64,000 nt of DNA, taken from assembly GCA_964023205.1 (NCBI GenBank), contig OZ026835.1:45295083-45359082 (forward strand), given 5' to 3'. Positions 10,365 to 22,232 of this stretch are shown in pieces; the stretch's first letter is position 1; each line of letters opens with the position of its first letter. Source of the stretch: Lutraria lutraria (Eukaryota > Mollusca > Bivalvia > Venerida > Mactridae). A program made the position numbers and the translations under genes. The notes beneath the pieces were generated by a model. It did no database searches. It saw nothing but the letters and a program-made list of their open reading frames with translations, and was not told the origin of the DNA.

Positions 10365-13300
10365 TTAGACAGCTGTGGCGTCAGTAGTTAACTTAGATGT
10401 TTCACTGGTTACGTTGCCTTTTCCGTCATCAGTTACACTATCAGTGACGTCATCAGTTACTCCAGTGGCATCGTCATTTGTTTCGTCAGCAGCGAATTCA
10501 TCGGGTATGCCTAGGATTTCTGCTGTGGTTTTGGATGCATAATATCGGGCGATGAAGTCCACTTTTGGATATTGTCCTGTGAATTAAGTGTAATAATAGA
10601 ATTAACTAGAGAAAGATCAACTCTAATACTAGTAATTATATATATATAATGTTTGCTAGGGAAATTATTTCAAAATAAGTTGTTTCCCTTTTTTTCTAGT
10701 GACTGTGAACGTATATCATTTTGATATATTTGGCCGAAGTGGCGTTGTCCGTTGATGTAATGGTAGTCACTAATCACAACGCCACTTCGGAGGTGAATAT
10801 ATAACTGGGAGGTATTATACTATGTTCTTATTGACTTTCACCTGGTACATAAATCAGCTTCCAATCTGATTAAAATCATATCCTCAAACCCGCTACGCCA
10901 GGAGGATCTGAAGACGACCTATAGAAGGTCACCTCAGGTGACCTTTTCCACTAGCCAATCAGCGCCTTACTTTCATAATTCTGAAAGTGATCTGATTCTA
11001 TTTTTAACCGCAGTAAAAAACGATATTTGACTAGTAGTTATCACGAACACCTATTCTTACGCAACTAAATGTGATGATAGCGCCCATGTGACATGCATGT
11101 TTATTAAATTTTCTATACTACTATGGCCGAATCGATCAGGATTACTAAAAAAATCAAAAAGTGGCTGCAGACAAATATGGTATACGTAATGTTTACTAAC
11201 GTTTAAATAACATCGTCAGGTAGAAAGTTCATTCGGCCAAAGTACCGATGAAACGAGTTATACGATTGGCTGAATTATAAATAGATATAAATAGTGATCA
11301 TGGAAATTCCGACTTTTGAAAATAGAAACTGATATAGGCCGTCATCAGATCTTGCCGTAAGGAAGATCGAATACTTTAGTCAGATTGATCAGCTTCTAAT
11401 AGAAATGTGTAGGATGGCCACTGAAACTAAAATCATGCTCAATACAGAGCAAAGTAAGGCAATAGACACAAGTTACGGACGGGTAGTCGTTCATACCTGA
11501 TGGTTGACACTACCCTATGCCCAGTTCTACAATATCTGCATTATATAGTTCATGCTGTAATTTCTCAGAAAAGATGGTGTCGTCTAAATGATAACTTCCA
11601 AAAATTGATCCAAAGTCTAAATTATTTTTTTAATTAGAAAAGTTGATATAATAAAATACATGTGATTACCAGCTTCTCCCTGTAAGACTATGTGGAATCT
11701 TCGTCCACATTCGTCCAGTGTGAATGTTTCGTCTGCTAGAACTTCGCCTTGGTAGGATACAGTTATTTGGTATTCCCCTCGGTGGCCAGTTGTTTCAAAC
11801 ATATCGCTGCCTAACAACGTCCTGTAGGCACGTGTTCTAAAGTCATTGTGAAATAACTGTTGATAAGCCTTACCCGCTGCATTAGGCTGAAAATATTGTA
11901 ACAGTAGTTCTAACAGTTCATTGAGGCCATACACTGACAATGTGGGATTATGTGGCATTGAATGAATGAGTCCTTGGTATGGTCCAAGTTCCCGTCAAAC
12001 AAAAACAATCTAGTTGCTTCTAAAAGCGGACATCATTCTTAGTTTATTATCAATCATATACTACATTGAGGTCAACATTTTTTTGCCAGTATGCATTATA
12101 TAACACTCACACTTTGTATCAAGCTATGGCTTTTTTTAAACTGAACGATATATAGTTCAGCCTTCCGTTGCCATCACTCGAATGGCAAGCATAAATTTTT
12201 ATTCGGACCAAAGTACTACGGTTTTGTAAATCCGCCATGCAATTGTTTAACTGGTTCCCGTTCCATGTTACAATGCAGGTCTAAGTAAGTTCAGTTTCTA
12301 TCGAGACTTTAAGAACTTTGATTTTCATTGGGTCTTAACGACAGCCTAGGTCACTTGGCGAGTTTCTAGCTTTCTAGATTTTGGAAAAACTCAAGGCTAG
12401 AATCATCGACTTTCCATCAGCTAGCTAGGCAGCTTCCTAATACTGTGGAATCATCAATTTTCGTTGGGGATTTAATTTCGTGGATCGGCTCATCCACGAA
12501 ATCAAATCCCCACGAATTTAAATGCAGAGATAAGGCATTTCTTTAAAATAAAATCCACGAATTTATGTCCCCACGAAATAGCTATTTTAGTAAAAACCAC
12601 GAAAATTGAGCCCAACGAAAATAAATGAAACCACAGTATCTAATTCTGGTATCAAGTATGATTAGAACATACAACGGTAAGGGGCTAGTGATTACATGTC
12701 AGAGACTATAACCACTCGACCATAGAGATCCTTAGGACCAATTCCTAAACCTAAGACAAATAATCCTTCCACCGTCTATCAATCACGGTTATTGAATCAC
12801 GTGACAGTTTTTACGAAAAGAATTCATGAATAAAACATACTACTATATTTGTAAATCAAACTGTATGATTTCGTGAAGATTTGTTTTTGGAACACAGAAA
12901 GTGATGATACTAATTATAAATGTGTACGTCATCATCTTGAACAAATACAATGTACATAATTATATTCACCATGAAATTTTCTCCAGTAAAAAGGGCAGCT
13001 ATGGGGTTCTGCATGCTTAGGTCCCAGAATCCCCAGAAGATTACACCGGAAACAGCTGGGTGGCTATAGAACAGAGTTAGCAGATCTCTGGTATTAGTCA
13101 TTTGTTTACGGTCGTTTGCGTCCATAACTTCAAATTCTAGAGTTGAAAAGAAACATTATGACATTTAGCACAACTGTATCAAGAAAAAATTAGTCAAACA
13201 GGATTTAAGACTACTGTCTACTGATCATTAATATTCGAAGAAATCTTAAGTTTGATGTATAAACACCCCTTGCTATTTGATTCGGAATCCAACCCTTATT

Positions 13301-16300
13301 TTACTCATTCCATAAATAGTCAGTTGTTGATTGCAAATACGAGTTGGTACCGAAAAAGACCAGGTTAAACAATAAATGGAGTTTAATTAGCCTAGGTACA
13401 TGTTAAAACCGATCGTAAATTACATGTAAGAGAGCCCGGAGTATTCAACACTGTTCAATCATACGATTCCAAAACAGTTAAACCCCAATTATCCAAACTA
13501 GGATTATCCGAAAACCAGGTCTTATCCGAAATGAATTTTCAGTCCCAATTTTATCCATGTATATTTCACTATAAATTAACCCCGATTATCCGAACCGTGT
13601 AATCCGAATACCATGGCTTTTTAAGCCATGTAATTAGATTTTTGACTCAATTGGAAGAGTGGAGATTTAATTTTATCCACTAGACCCACACTATTATTTT
13701 TAATGCTGGCATGTTTTACACGCTCTAAGTTAATAAAGAAACAAATTGCAACTTTTATGGTCAAACAAACGATTTCTAGACAGAAAAAAAACACACTTGG
13801 CTCCATAATTGAGTTTGTAATTATTTTTGTTGTCACCGAGTCCATTTCGAACAATGATGAACCGTAAGTTCATACTAGCGGTAACTAAAGAATCGAATCA
13901 ACTATTTCGTGTTGATCAACCTGGACTATTACGTCTTTCGAGACATGTTGCTTATCAAAAGGGTGAACATTATCGAATGTACAAAAGCCTGGAATAATCA
14001 AAATTAACACTATAATTATATACTGTGAAATCATTAATTTTCGTTGGGTTCAATTTTCGTGGGTTTTACTAAAATGGCTATTTCGTGGGGACATAAATTC
14101 GTTGATTTTGATTTTTGAAAAGAAATGCCTTATGTCCGCATTAGAATTCGTGGGGATTTGATTTCGTGGATGGGTACATCATGTACTGTTATTTAAATGA
14201 ACTATTACAATGTATAACATTTCCCAGTACCTGTAATGATAATAGGAAGCCCTGCTTCCGCCAGTAAGTCGAGTCGAGCCTTAAAATAAAATATATACAC
14301 AAATTAAGACTTTGAGCAGCATTCAGTTAATATTCCATGACTGGAAATTAAGGTAAATAATGGAGAAACAACAAAGGGTAATTAAGCTTATCACAGTACC
14401 AGAGAAAAGGGAGCGCATGAAAACAATGGAATAATAATGGGGTTAAACTGCCCAGACACTAATGGAACAGAAAGCACTTTTACATCGAATGCAACATAAA
14501 CTTTGTCTAATTTGATTTTTGAAGTTTTGTTTGTTTACCAATATTGTAAAATATAAGCTTCAAGCTATGATCCTTAAGAACAAAAACATTAAGGTTTATT
14601 TCTTGATGTAATGAAAGTGTCTCCATGGCATGAAGCATAAAACATCTTTATATTATTTTATACATGTCATTGATATTGTATATGGATAAAATTCTTTACA
14701 ATAATTGTTACTCTGTGAAATGTTTGTTTACCGGGGAAAATATTCTTCCTAATTAAAAAAAAAACTACGACAGCGAACTGTGTGCCATGATTCCAATTCC
14801 ATTTGTAACGAAACGTTTACCTTGACTAGGTATGCATCGAAGGTTCTGAAATGTCCTTGAACACCCAGACTTCCGACTGGTACGCTTAAACTTTGCATTT
14901 CTAGGGCCAAATTCTTCAATGCCTGTAGAAATAAACATACGTGTCTATGATGATGATTTTGTACAAGCAGTTAAACCGAATACGAGGACGGGAGTGGAAG
15001 TAACGTGACAGAATGAAACAGCATGGTCCTCCAGTAGATGGCCCGATTTGAAAGCATGAACTTCTAATTAATTCTGCAACTGATACAAAAAACGAATAGA
15101 GGGCAATAAAGCTAGACCAGATGGCAATGTACTTACCACAGTGTGCATTCCAGGATCCTCGACATTCTGGTTTTCATTCAAAGTAAGAAGAGCTTCCGGA
15201 TCTTGAGCATATAGTCTATTAAACATACGATTTATAATCCAGGGGTTTGAAGTATTCTTTTCGAAGAAATCGTCTTGTAGATGTTCGTTAAGAACATCCC
15301 AGTGTTCGCACCTATAGAAGACACCAAGGTTTGATTATAACACAGTCCTCATTATAGTGAGAGCACTGACAGGACATTTAATTGTTAGGATCTGTGCGCT
15401 GTACGAGTAAAAGACAAAATTGGTCGGGAGAGGGGTGAGCGCGAATACCACATTGGCACAAATTCTGCCAAACATTTAATCATATCACATGCTTTTTGTA
15501 AACTGTTTGATCTTTTAAATATTTTGCTTTTTCTGATAAGAAAATGGAAGACACGATTGATAATTCAGTTTCCCAAATACATGACTTTGTATCAGGGGCG
15601 AAGTCTGATTAAGCTTAATGGAAGTCCTTGTTTCAAAAATACGTTTAGGATTATTGAATTGTCCACAAATTTATGAATATTGTAGGTATGTACATCTTAA
15701 ACAGGCATAAGTACAATACTGCTTACATATCTAATGTTAATCCTGTAACATATTCTACACGGTCATCAATAGCCGTTTTCAATTCACGAATGGACAGATC
15801 TTTAACCCAAGATGGTTGGTTCTCGATTGATGCTTCGAAAGCGGAATGGCACCGTTGTCTTATCCTGTAACAAAAATGGAGAAATAAGCATGGAGTCTGA
15901 CAGTATCATAACACGCGTGTATTCATGTATTCATAACCTCTGTTATCACGGTCCTGAACGATCATAACATATCTTTTCCAAATTTATGGATTTTGTCACT
16001 TGGAACTCCTCGGCGTTTATCTAAAGAAAAATGCCTCGCACATAATAGACAGGCCGCCATATTATTGTTGTCGTTGTTTCTTTCCAACATGGCTGAAACT
16101 GGTAATCCAACGACGGAAACAACATCATCATGCGGAACATTGACGCTATTTCCCTATGAAAAGACAACTCCTGTCGTTATTGATTTTTTTACCTGTGTCA
16201 TAAACTAGTTGTTTCCCTTTACGCCAAAAAACCAATAAGTGGTCAGTATTGATTTTAGCAAGTTAACCTTATCGAATATGGATTATTTAGCGTTAAACCG

Positions 16301-19300
16301 TGATCTATATCTCCTGGTCGTTTTTCAATGGGAATTTGATGCCTATTTTATCAATCGCGAAGGATAAACACGTTTGAAAGTCTGTAATTTTGAGAAAGTT
16401 TCTGGAAAAAAAACCTAGTGTTGTAAGTAGTGACCGGAAACCGCTTTACCAAAAAACTAATGTTCGAAGTGTATTTCTCAGTTACGGAAATGCCCGAATA
16501 GTTACGATTGGATTTTTGTGTGACTTTAATCAAGAGAAATCGTTTATAACATCGGTGAATTTGCACATAATTTAGACATTTGCGGGTTTGAAGATTCTAC
16601 GGGTTAGCCGACGGCGCATTACGAAAGTTCATGAAACATGTGATAACCATTTTATTACAAGGTCATGTGGCTATCACGTGATCATATGTGTTATGCGACA
16701 ATCACGTGATAATCACGTGTTCACGACGAGAAATATGTTAACTTACCCATTTCTATTCATTTCAAACATAGCGTGTTCCACCGCACCAGCATCATAAGAA
16801 TCCTATAAAAATACACATATTATTTTTATGTCCTCGCCATTCGAAATGGCGGAAAGGCAATAAGTCTGTCCGTCCCTTTAAAATTTGGTTTTCCGAGCGA
16901 TAACACAAGAAATATTTCATGGACTGGTTTGATATTTCATATAAAGGTGTAAGTAATAAAATACAGGTCAAATTCGGATTCTGCTAAAATTTAAACATTT
17001 TCAGGAATTGTGGTCCCTTTTTGAAGTAAAGAATTAAAAACAAGACCTTTGATTGACAAAGTCAACAAAGATCGAAATAATTATGCGCCTTTCAGAGTAA
17101 CTCGCATTTATCAACAACAACAACAAAAATCATTAAAATAACCAATAATCAGCCTTCTTTGGTGACATGTTGTAAACGTACATTGACTTTTCATGGTCCG
17201 GAGTAATTTAGAGGGGTAAACCCAACACTTAAACTTAACAGTTAAATCTTACTGGAAATATATTCTCAAATTAACCGATTTTTTATACAATCACTTTACC
17301 AAACTTTACCGACCTCTTATTTAAAGTCCATTAATCATATAAATTTATCGGTAGTTATAGTTTCTGATTGTTCTATAACAGAGGAATCCGATGTGTTTTC
17401 CTCCCATGCGTACTTTATAGCAAGAAAAAATATATTCCAAAACCATTATCGTATTTTTTTCAATGATATTTATAGAATAGCTGTGTTTTCCCGCAGTCAT
17501 ATTATGCACACTGCATGAAGTGACGCCACGCGCTCTATATATTTCAAGTTTACAAAAGCAAAATTCACAGCGAAATTAGTGTTTTTTGAAGAAAAAGTGC
17601 TTGTTTCGTCGGTAATTATTATCTTGGGATAATATCAGCAATTGATTGTTTTTTATGTATATTTTCTATTGCAAAAAGCTAATGGGACTTTAACCCAGCG
17701 GTTAAAATTAATCAATATTGATACAATATTGGGTGCTGAGGTGTTTAAGAGACAGTATAGTAACATACTTACCACCGATGGTTGCATCATATTCCAATTT
17801 AATCTTTGTTCAACTACACCCCACTCAAAATTATCATAGAACACATTTTGATAAGCAGAATTGTTAAGATTTTCGTTGACAAGAAACATATCAGCCCTGA
17901 CAGCTGACCCAAATGCAAATTCATGTTTCCTCTGTTTAATCTGCAATAAATATGATTTTCATCTAGACATTAGATGATACTAGTATACACATATCCCGAA
18001 TTTTATTGCTACATGTACATCAATTCATGGTATGTATGTACATTCATTAAATTTATTTTTCATTGTCATTTGACGTACACGTATTGATTGGGATTTCAGT
18101 CTAAATATTACTTTAATACCAGTAGAAAACTAGCTTATAATGTTTTATACTGTAATAGTTCTGATTCTATGTGCAGATCTCTAAAACAATGAAAGCGTTT
18201 TTACAATGTTTCAATTCCCTGCTAAAAATAATCTAGTATTATGATCATCAAATTTGGTAATACTATAGTATAGTTCGGTGTAGCAATTATGTGCTAGAGA
18301 GCCAAATGAACTTGCATCTCATTATTAGAGGCGAAGCTTCTATAGCTACACAGTACTTTTTCTATTTACAATTACGTGACGCCTCTTACATCCGCGTTGA
18401 AAAATAGTACCACTTAATGTTGCATAAGTATTATTATTGTAGACGTTGCAGTTAGGTTTTTTCATAAAATAAAGACTTACAAGCAATATCACGGAAAGTA
18501 AACTTACCTCTACGTCAAGTATACGATTGTCTACATTGGTACCCCCCAGGCTGTGCGGAAAAGAACGAAGGCCATAAATGAAAAGTGATATCTAATAGCA
18601 CATAAAATGATACAATGATGTCCTCTGTTCCATGGGAAACACAGACAAAAGCAAGAAAAGCTTACCTATAATATAATTATATTCATGTTTCAGGTGCTTA
18701 TACCGACCCTAGTTTTGGCAACGACTTCAAATAAAAAAATGTAACTAATCGTGGTACAATATATGTCATTTCTCAAAAGTACGAAACAGAAAAAATGAAT
18801 AGGTAAGAAATATTTCACGACCTGCCTGTAAACTATTTTAACTTGCCTAATAATTCACTAATGTAAACTCATTAATGTATATTTTTTTCAATTCTGAAAC
18901 TAGTTGTCGATTCAAATATATTGAGTTGGGAAATTCCCTCTGTATTAAATGAGTTAAGTTCTAACCTGATCTGAATTGGTGACATTCTTAATGTATTTAT
19001 ACGTTTTAGTGCCGCTTTTTTCCACGACGGTGTCGCCAGTTCAGTTGCTACAACGTCATCAACGTAGAAGTTTATGCCTTCATCTGTCGTTATGATAAGT
19101 CTGCAATTTTTACTGCCTGTAATAATAATAATAATAAAAGGCCAGACATTAAATTGCTCGCTTCAGTTCCTAAAACAGATTTTAAATATCAGATTCCTAA
19201 ATCGGTACATGATCCGGCGGTGTTGTTGAACATCACGACTTAGGTAAAATTGGGTGACATAATTATATACGTTGCTTATCACTTCTATACTCCGTAAAAG

Positions 19301-22160
19301 TTTCTGAAACAATATTTAGATATAAAGTTATTACTACATTTAAAACGACAACAGTTTGTTTTTAAACGGAAATGAGTCACTGCATTCAAACAAGAAACAT
19401 GTTTTCGGGAATCATTGTAAATTGTATAGTAATTGAAAACGTATTTGGAGAAACGCAAACTTGGTTAAAATCTACCATAGAACAGAACAGAACATTTATT
19501 TAACTTGTAAATGAGTACAACATCAAATATAACAAAATATGATACAGTTATTAATTATACGAATTACGCAATGGTGAAAAGAAAAAAGAAAACACGAAAC
19601 ATAAATAAATACGAAAAAGAAAATACAGAAAAATAATCTGACTTACATTAAACTGAGGATGAACATGATTAAAGTACAAATGTAATAAAAAAAAAACGAT
19701 ATTAAAGGTAATTATCTCGCAGATCTATTGTCAAAGAGTTCCTGTGGGCTAATAACAGTTTAATATAGATTCATAAATTCGTAAGTATTACTTTATTATC
19801 ACTTCAAAGCATCTGTACAATGAATTTAAACATGTTAGGACGTGTAGTAATTTCGCTTTATATATTTCTTACTGATATCAGTATATATGGAACGGACAAA
19901 TTAAAATAAACTGATATTCGTCTTTAATATCATTAAAATTACAATAAATACAAAGTCTCTCATTTCTAACAGTTCTATTGTTATCACACAATTTAAGTGG
20001 AAACTTTACAGAAAGTGTGGTATGAATGTGTTAAAGAAAAATAAATTGTGTTAAAGCCTGAATGTTAATCGTGGACGTAGAGTGGCACAGAGTGAGCACT
20101 CACCTTTAGGAATTTTGTTTACTCCACCGAGCTCGTACCATTTATTGGCCTGCATTTTTGGTGTGATGCCCCATGTATACATTAGAGATTTTCCTGCGAA
20201 AACAACGGACATGGAAGAATTTATAGATCATTTCGTACTCTGACGTGCAGTACGACAATTTAAACAAAGAAGAAAAGGTTATTTCCCGGGTTACAGTCAT
20301 GTTGTTTGATATGACTTGTTACCATTACGCCAACACAAAGATTAATATCGTGTTATATACTCATGTCATAATTATTTACTACATGTCATATATAATGAAT
20401 TGTCGACCTGGTTCGCGGCGTTGGTTTCCGGTTCGAATACTTCTGTGGCGTCACAATCCACGTAATCAATGTATAGGAACAATTAACGCCCGACAAGTGA
20501 GGGATGAATCGTATATAATGGCACATCGACAGTTGATGACCACAAATTAAGCGCGCATTGTAGTAATAACTAGGATAGCAACAAGCATGCATGAAAAACC
20601 GGATACTATCATATGATATTTAAACGATGTTGCATCCGGCATGAAACTATAAAAAGTGTATGTTTTATCAATCGTAACTACTCGGGCATTTCCGTAACTG
20701 AAAAATACGCCTCGTACATAAGTGTAGGGTTACAAATTTTCCGGTCACTACTTTTTCAAAACTATGAAGAACACTTTTTCAAGAATCATTATCAATTGAA
20801 TGGCAGACTTTCAAACGCGGAGTTCCGATTTTTGTTCTATTTACAAGAAACTATTCATAACATTTTTTATTCGTTCAAAATGGGATTTACTTGCCTTTTT
20901 TATTTTCACAATTCACACTCATCGTCATGGTTTGAAACATTTCACCGGCAGTGATATCTTCTGTCATAACTTGAGCTGTGATAGTGTACCGTGTGTTAGC
21001 ACGCAGTGTTACATATTGTGATAAACCATTGTTCGCCTTCTTCCTGGTGAATAAAAAATAATATTACAGTACAATCTCACATAAACGACCATTTCTGGAA
21101 ACTGAATGATAGTGCAGCGTTCCATAGCAGTCATTCGCTCGGCGCGCATGAATTTTTATGCGTACCTACGTTTTCTACAGCCGCCATGCAAACTAGTTCC
21201 CGGTTTCCGTGCCGTGTTAACCGCGAGTCTATGTAAGTTCAATTTCCAGGTGTACGTTCAGTACCTTGATTTTTATTAAAACCACTGCATTATAATAACT
21301 TTCATTTACTTATGACATGGTGTTCAATGTTTCTTCTATAACAATCGATTGTTTTAGATCTCAAGTAAAGAGATTTAAGTCGATGTTACATTATTCCAGG
21401 CGTACAAAAATATATGAGATTCCACTACTTGTAGATTTATTACATGAAGGTAAAATGTTAGATTTATTACATGAAGGTAAAATGTTAGATTTATTACATG
21501 AAGGTAAAATGTTAGATTTATTACAGAAAGGTAAAATGTTAGATTTATTACATGAAAGTAAAATGTTAGATTTATTACAGGATGGTAAAATGTTAGATTT
21601 ATTACAGAAAGGTAAAATATTAGATTTATTACAGAAAGGTAAAATGTTAGATTTATTACAGAAAGGTAAAATGTTAGATTTATTACAGAAAGGTAAAATA
21701 TTAGATTTATTACAGAAAGGTAAAATGTTAGATTTATTACAGGATGGTAAAGTCTTTTGTGGAATCGTTCAACATTTAATAGCCTCTAATTGTGAAGCAC
21801 AGAAATAATACACATCGCTTGAATTATATAATTGATATTAAACAATTTGTAAGAACTACAAAATTAATATTAGTAGTATTTCGTTGGTATATGAAAACAT
21901 TATTCAAGATTACCGCGACTAAACAAAATTGCACAGATTGTAAGAAATATAATATTTTTCGCTTACCTTTTAGAAAGGTATACACTGAATTGGCCGCTTT
22001 TATAGACTGAACCTTTAGTTGTCCGCTGAATATTACAATTTCCAACACAGAACCATTCCGTTCCTATGTTTGATTCAAAACCAGGATTTGTGATTAGATT
22101 TTGAGACTTTGATGAGCAAAACAGACAAAATAATAAAACGAAAATAATTCGGAAATCCAT
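10365..22160 (-). CDS. Secreted CBM plus glycoside hydrolase family 10 (endo-1,4-beta-xylanase-like) protein
   Basis: Fourteen exons on the minus strand join to 636 residues: 22160-21967, 21043-20895, 20193-20104, 19116-18966, 18550-18508, 17940-17773, 16802-16747, 15864-15727, 15311-15137, 14922-14821, 14279-14231, 13136-12970, 11886-11670, 10576-10365. Every junction keeps frame; 13 exons use a GT donor where one is needed and exon 2 uses GC. Residues 1-19 are a signal peptide. About 20-195 is a CBM4/9-like domain (NLITNPGFESN start, INFYVDDVV end). GH10 covers about 210-540: acid/base Glu339 in HWDVLNE, GVQGH at 408-412, nucleophile Glu439 in TEFEV, and FWGFWD at 472-477. His290 is kept, but conserved neighbours have changed (RCH for RGH, Glu294 for Trp, Gln254 and Asn257 for the Asn and Lys of the ENxxK motif). 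Residues 573-636 end in an Asp/Thr/Ser-rich tail with one NVT site. Animal GH10 proteins attack plant or algal xylan; whether this one is active is uncertain. Confidence 0.93.
10734..10790. repeat. Long hairpin in intron 13 of the GH10 gene
   Basis: CCGAAGTGGCGTTGT (10734-10748) pairs with ACAACGCCACTTCGG (10776-10790) around a loop of about 27 bases. Weaker pairing of the flanking ATATATT/AATATAT extends the stem. It may be a remnant of a palindromic transposon. Confidence 0.7.
10925..10945. promoter_or_regulatory. Palindrome of AGGTCA-type half-sites
   Basis: AAGGTCACCTCAGGTGACCTT is a perfect 21-base palindrome about a central C, built from AGGTCA and TGACCT. Such half-sites are bound by nuclear receptors. 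It sits in intron 13, so a role is only a possibility; it could equally be a repeat remnant. Confidence 0.3.
12131..12332 (+). mobile_element. Dispersed repeat family C, copy in intron 12 of the GH10 gene
   Basis: It shares an ordered series of words with 21065-21285 and 30985-31183: AAACTGAACGATA, a CACTCG block, a TTTTGTAAATCCGCCATG-like block, TTCCCGTTCC, GTAAGTTCAGTTTC and CTTTGATTTT. No coding potential or clear termini were found. Class unknown. Confidence 0.6.
12441..12638. mobile_element. Palindromic MITE, copy 2
   Basis: Same orientation as the copy at 283-483 and nearly full length, from TACTGTGGAATCATCAATTT to CCACAGTA, including the inner hairpin. It lies in intron 12 of the GH10 gene. 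Confidence 0.85.
13474..13615. mobile_element. pogo/Tigger-like MITE remnant
   Basis: The left end ACAGTTAAACCCCAATTATC is followed by several TTATCCGAA words. The right end has AACCCCGATTATCCGAACCG. CAGT-starting ends with repeated TTATCCGAA are typical of pogo-related elements. It lies in intron 11 of the GH10 gene. Confidence 0.5.
14021..14175. mobile_element. Palindromic MITE, copy 3 (inverted, truncated)
   Basis: It matches the reverse complement of the copy at 283-483 from its end TACTGTGAAATCATTAATTT to GATTTCGTGGATG, then stops within the inner hairpin. The last 50 or so bases are missing. It lies in intron 11 of the GH10 gene, just 3' of the acceptor side. Confidence 0.8.
15997..16510. 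mobile_element. TIR element family B, longest copy, in intron 7 of the GH10 gene
   Basis: One end reads TGGAACTCCTCGGCGTTTAT, the other is the reverse complement of CAATCGTAACTATTCGGGCA. The inner part matches the element at 24230-24550 in opposite orientation (ACAGGCCGCCATATTATTGT, AATCCAACGACGGAAAC, GTAGTGACCGGAAACC). It has about 190 more bases in the middle than that copy. No transposase is seen. Confidence 0.7.
16824..17031 (+). mobile_element. Dispersed repeat family D, copy 1, in intron 6 of the GH10 gene
   Basis: Shares with the reverse complement of 52925-53140 an ordered set of blocks: CGCCATTCGAAATGGCGG, AAATTTGGTTTTCCGAGCGA, AAATATTTCATGGACTGGTT and the end GGTCCCTTTTT. The first block is a small palindrome. 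It begins about 20 bases upstream of the acceptor of exon 7. Class unknown. Confidence 0.7.
19481..20034 (-). mobile_element. Decayed 3' end of a LINE (non-LTR retrotransposon)
   Basis: On the minus strand one frame reads a stretch containing NERLCIYCN followed by DEYQFILICP, the cysteine-containing C-terminal segment that follows reverse transcriptase in many non-LTR elements. Stops follow soon after. The 3' side ends in a repeated GTTCTGTTCTGTTC tail (19481-19493), as expected of short-repeat LINE tails. It lies in intron 3 of the GH10 gene in the same orientation as the gene. The clade is not assigned. Confidence 0.65.
20669..20850. mobile_element. TIR element family B, truncated copy, in intron 2 of the GH10 gene
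   Basis: Starts CAATCGTAACTACTCGGGCA, continues with ATACGCCTCGTACATAAGTG and GTCACTACTTTTTCAAAACT, and loses similarity soon after CTTTCAAACGCG. The second terminal repeat is missing. A 113-codon plus-strand frame here is a by-product. Confidence 0.65.
21065..21285 (+). mobile_element. Dispersed repeat family C, copy in intron 1 of the GH10 gene
   Basis: Similar in order to 12131-12332 and 30985-31183 (AAACGACCATTTCTGGAAAC, CTACAGCCGCCATGC, GTAAGTTCAATTTCCAGG, CTTGATTTTTATT). The GACCATTT start lies just upstream of the acceptor of exon 2 (21043). Confidence 0.6.
21433..21752. repeat. 27-bp minisatellite in intron 1 of the GH10 gene
   Basis: Twelve units of the type AGATTTATTACATGAAGGTA plus AAATGTT follow one another without indels. 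As 27 is a multiple of three, a plus-strand frame (21317-21808, 163 codons) stays open and would read a nine-residue motif such as LDLLHEGKM or LDLLQKGKM. It lies antisense within an intron and has no recognisable flanking protein, so it is annotated as a repeat. Confidence 0.9.
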
Positions 22161-22232
22161 GTTTACTCGTGCTGCACGTGGCGATCTGTGCAGTCCGCTC
22201 TGTACTAGTGTCCGAGCATTTGATTGGGTCTG

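Noticed and set aside
20245..20954. Two frames of about 100 codons, plus a GGTTCGAATAC B-box-like word near 20430
   Set aside because: The frames cover a family B transposon remnant and intron sequence; the B-box word has no A box or SINE body that I can see.
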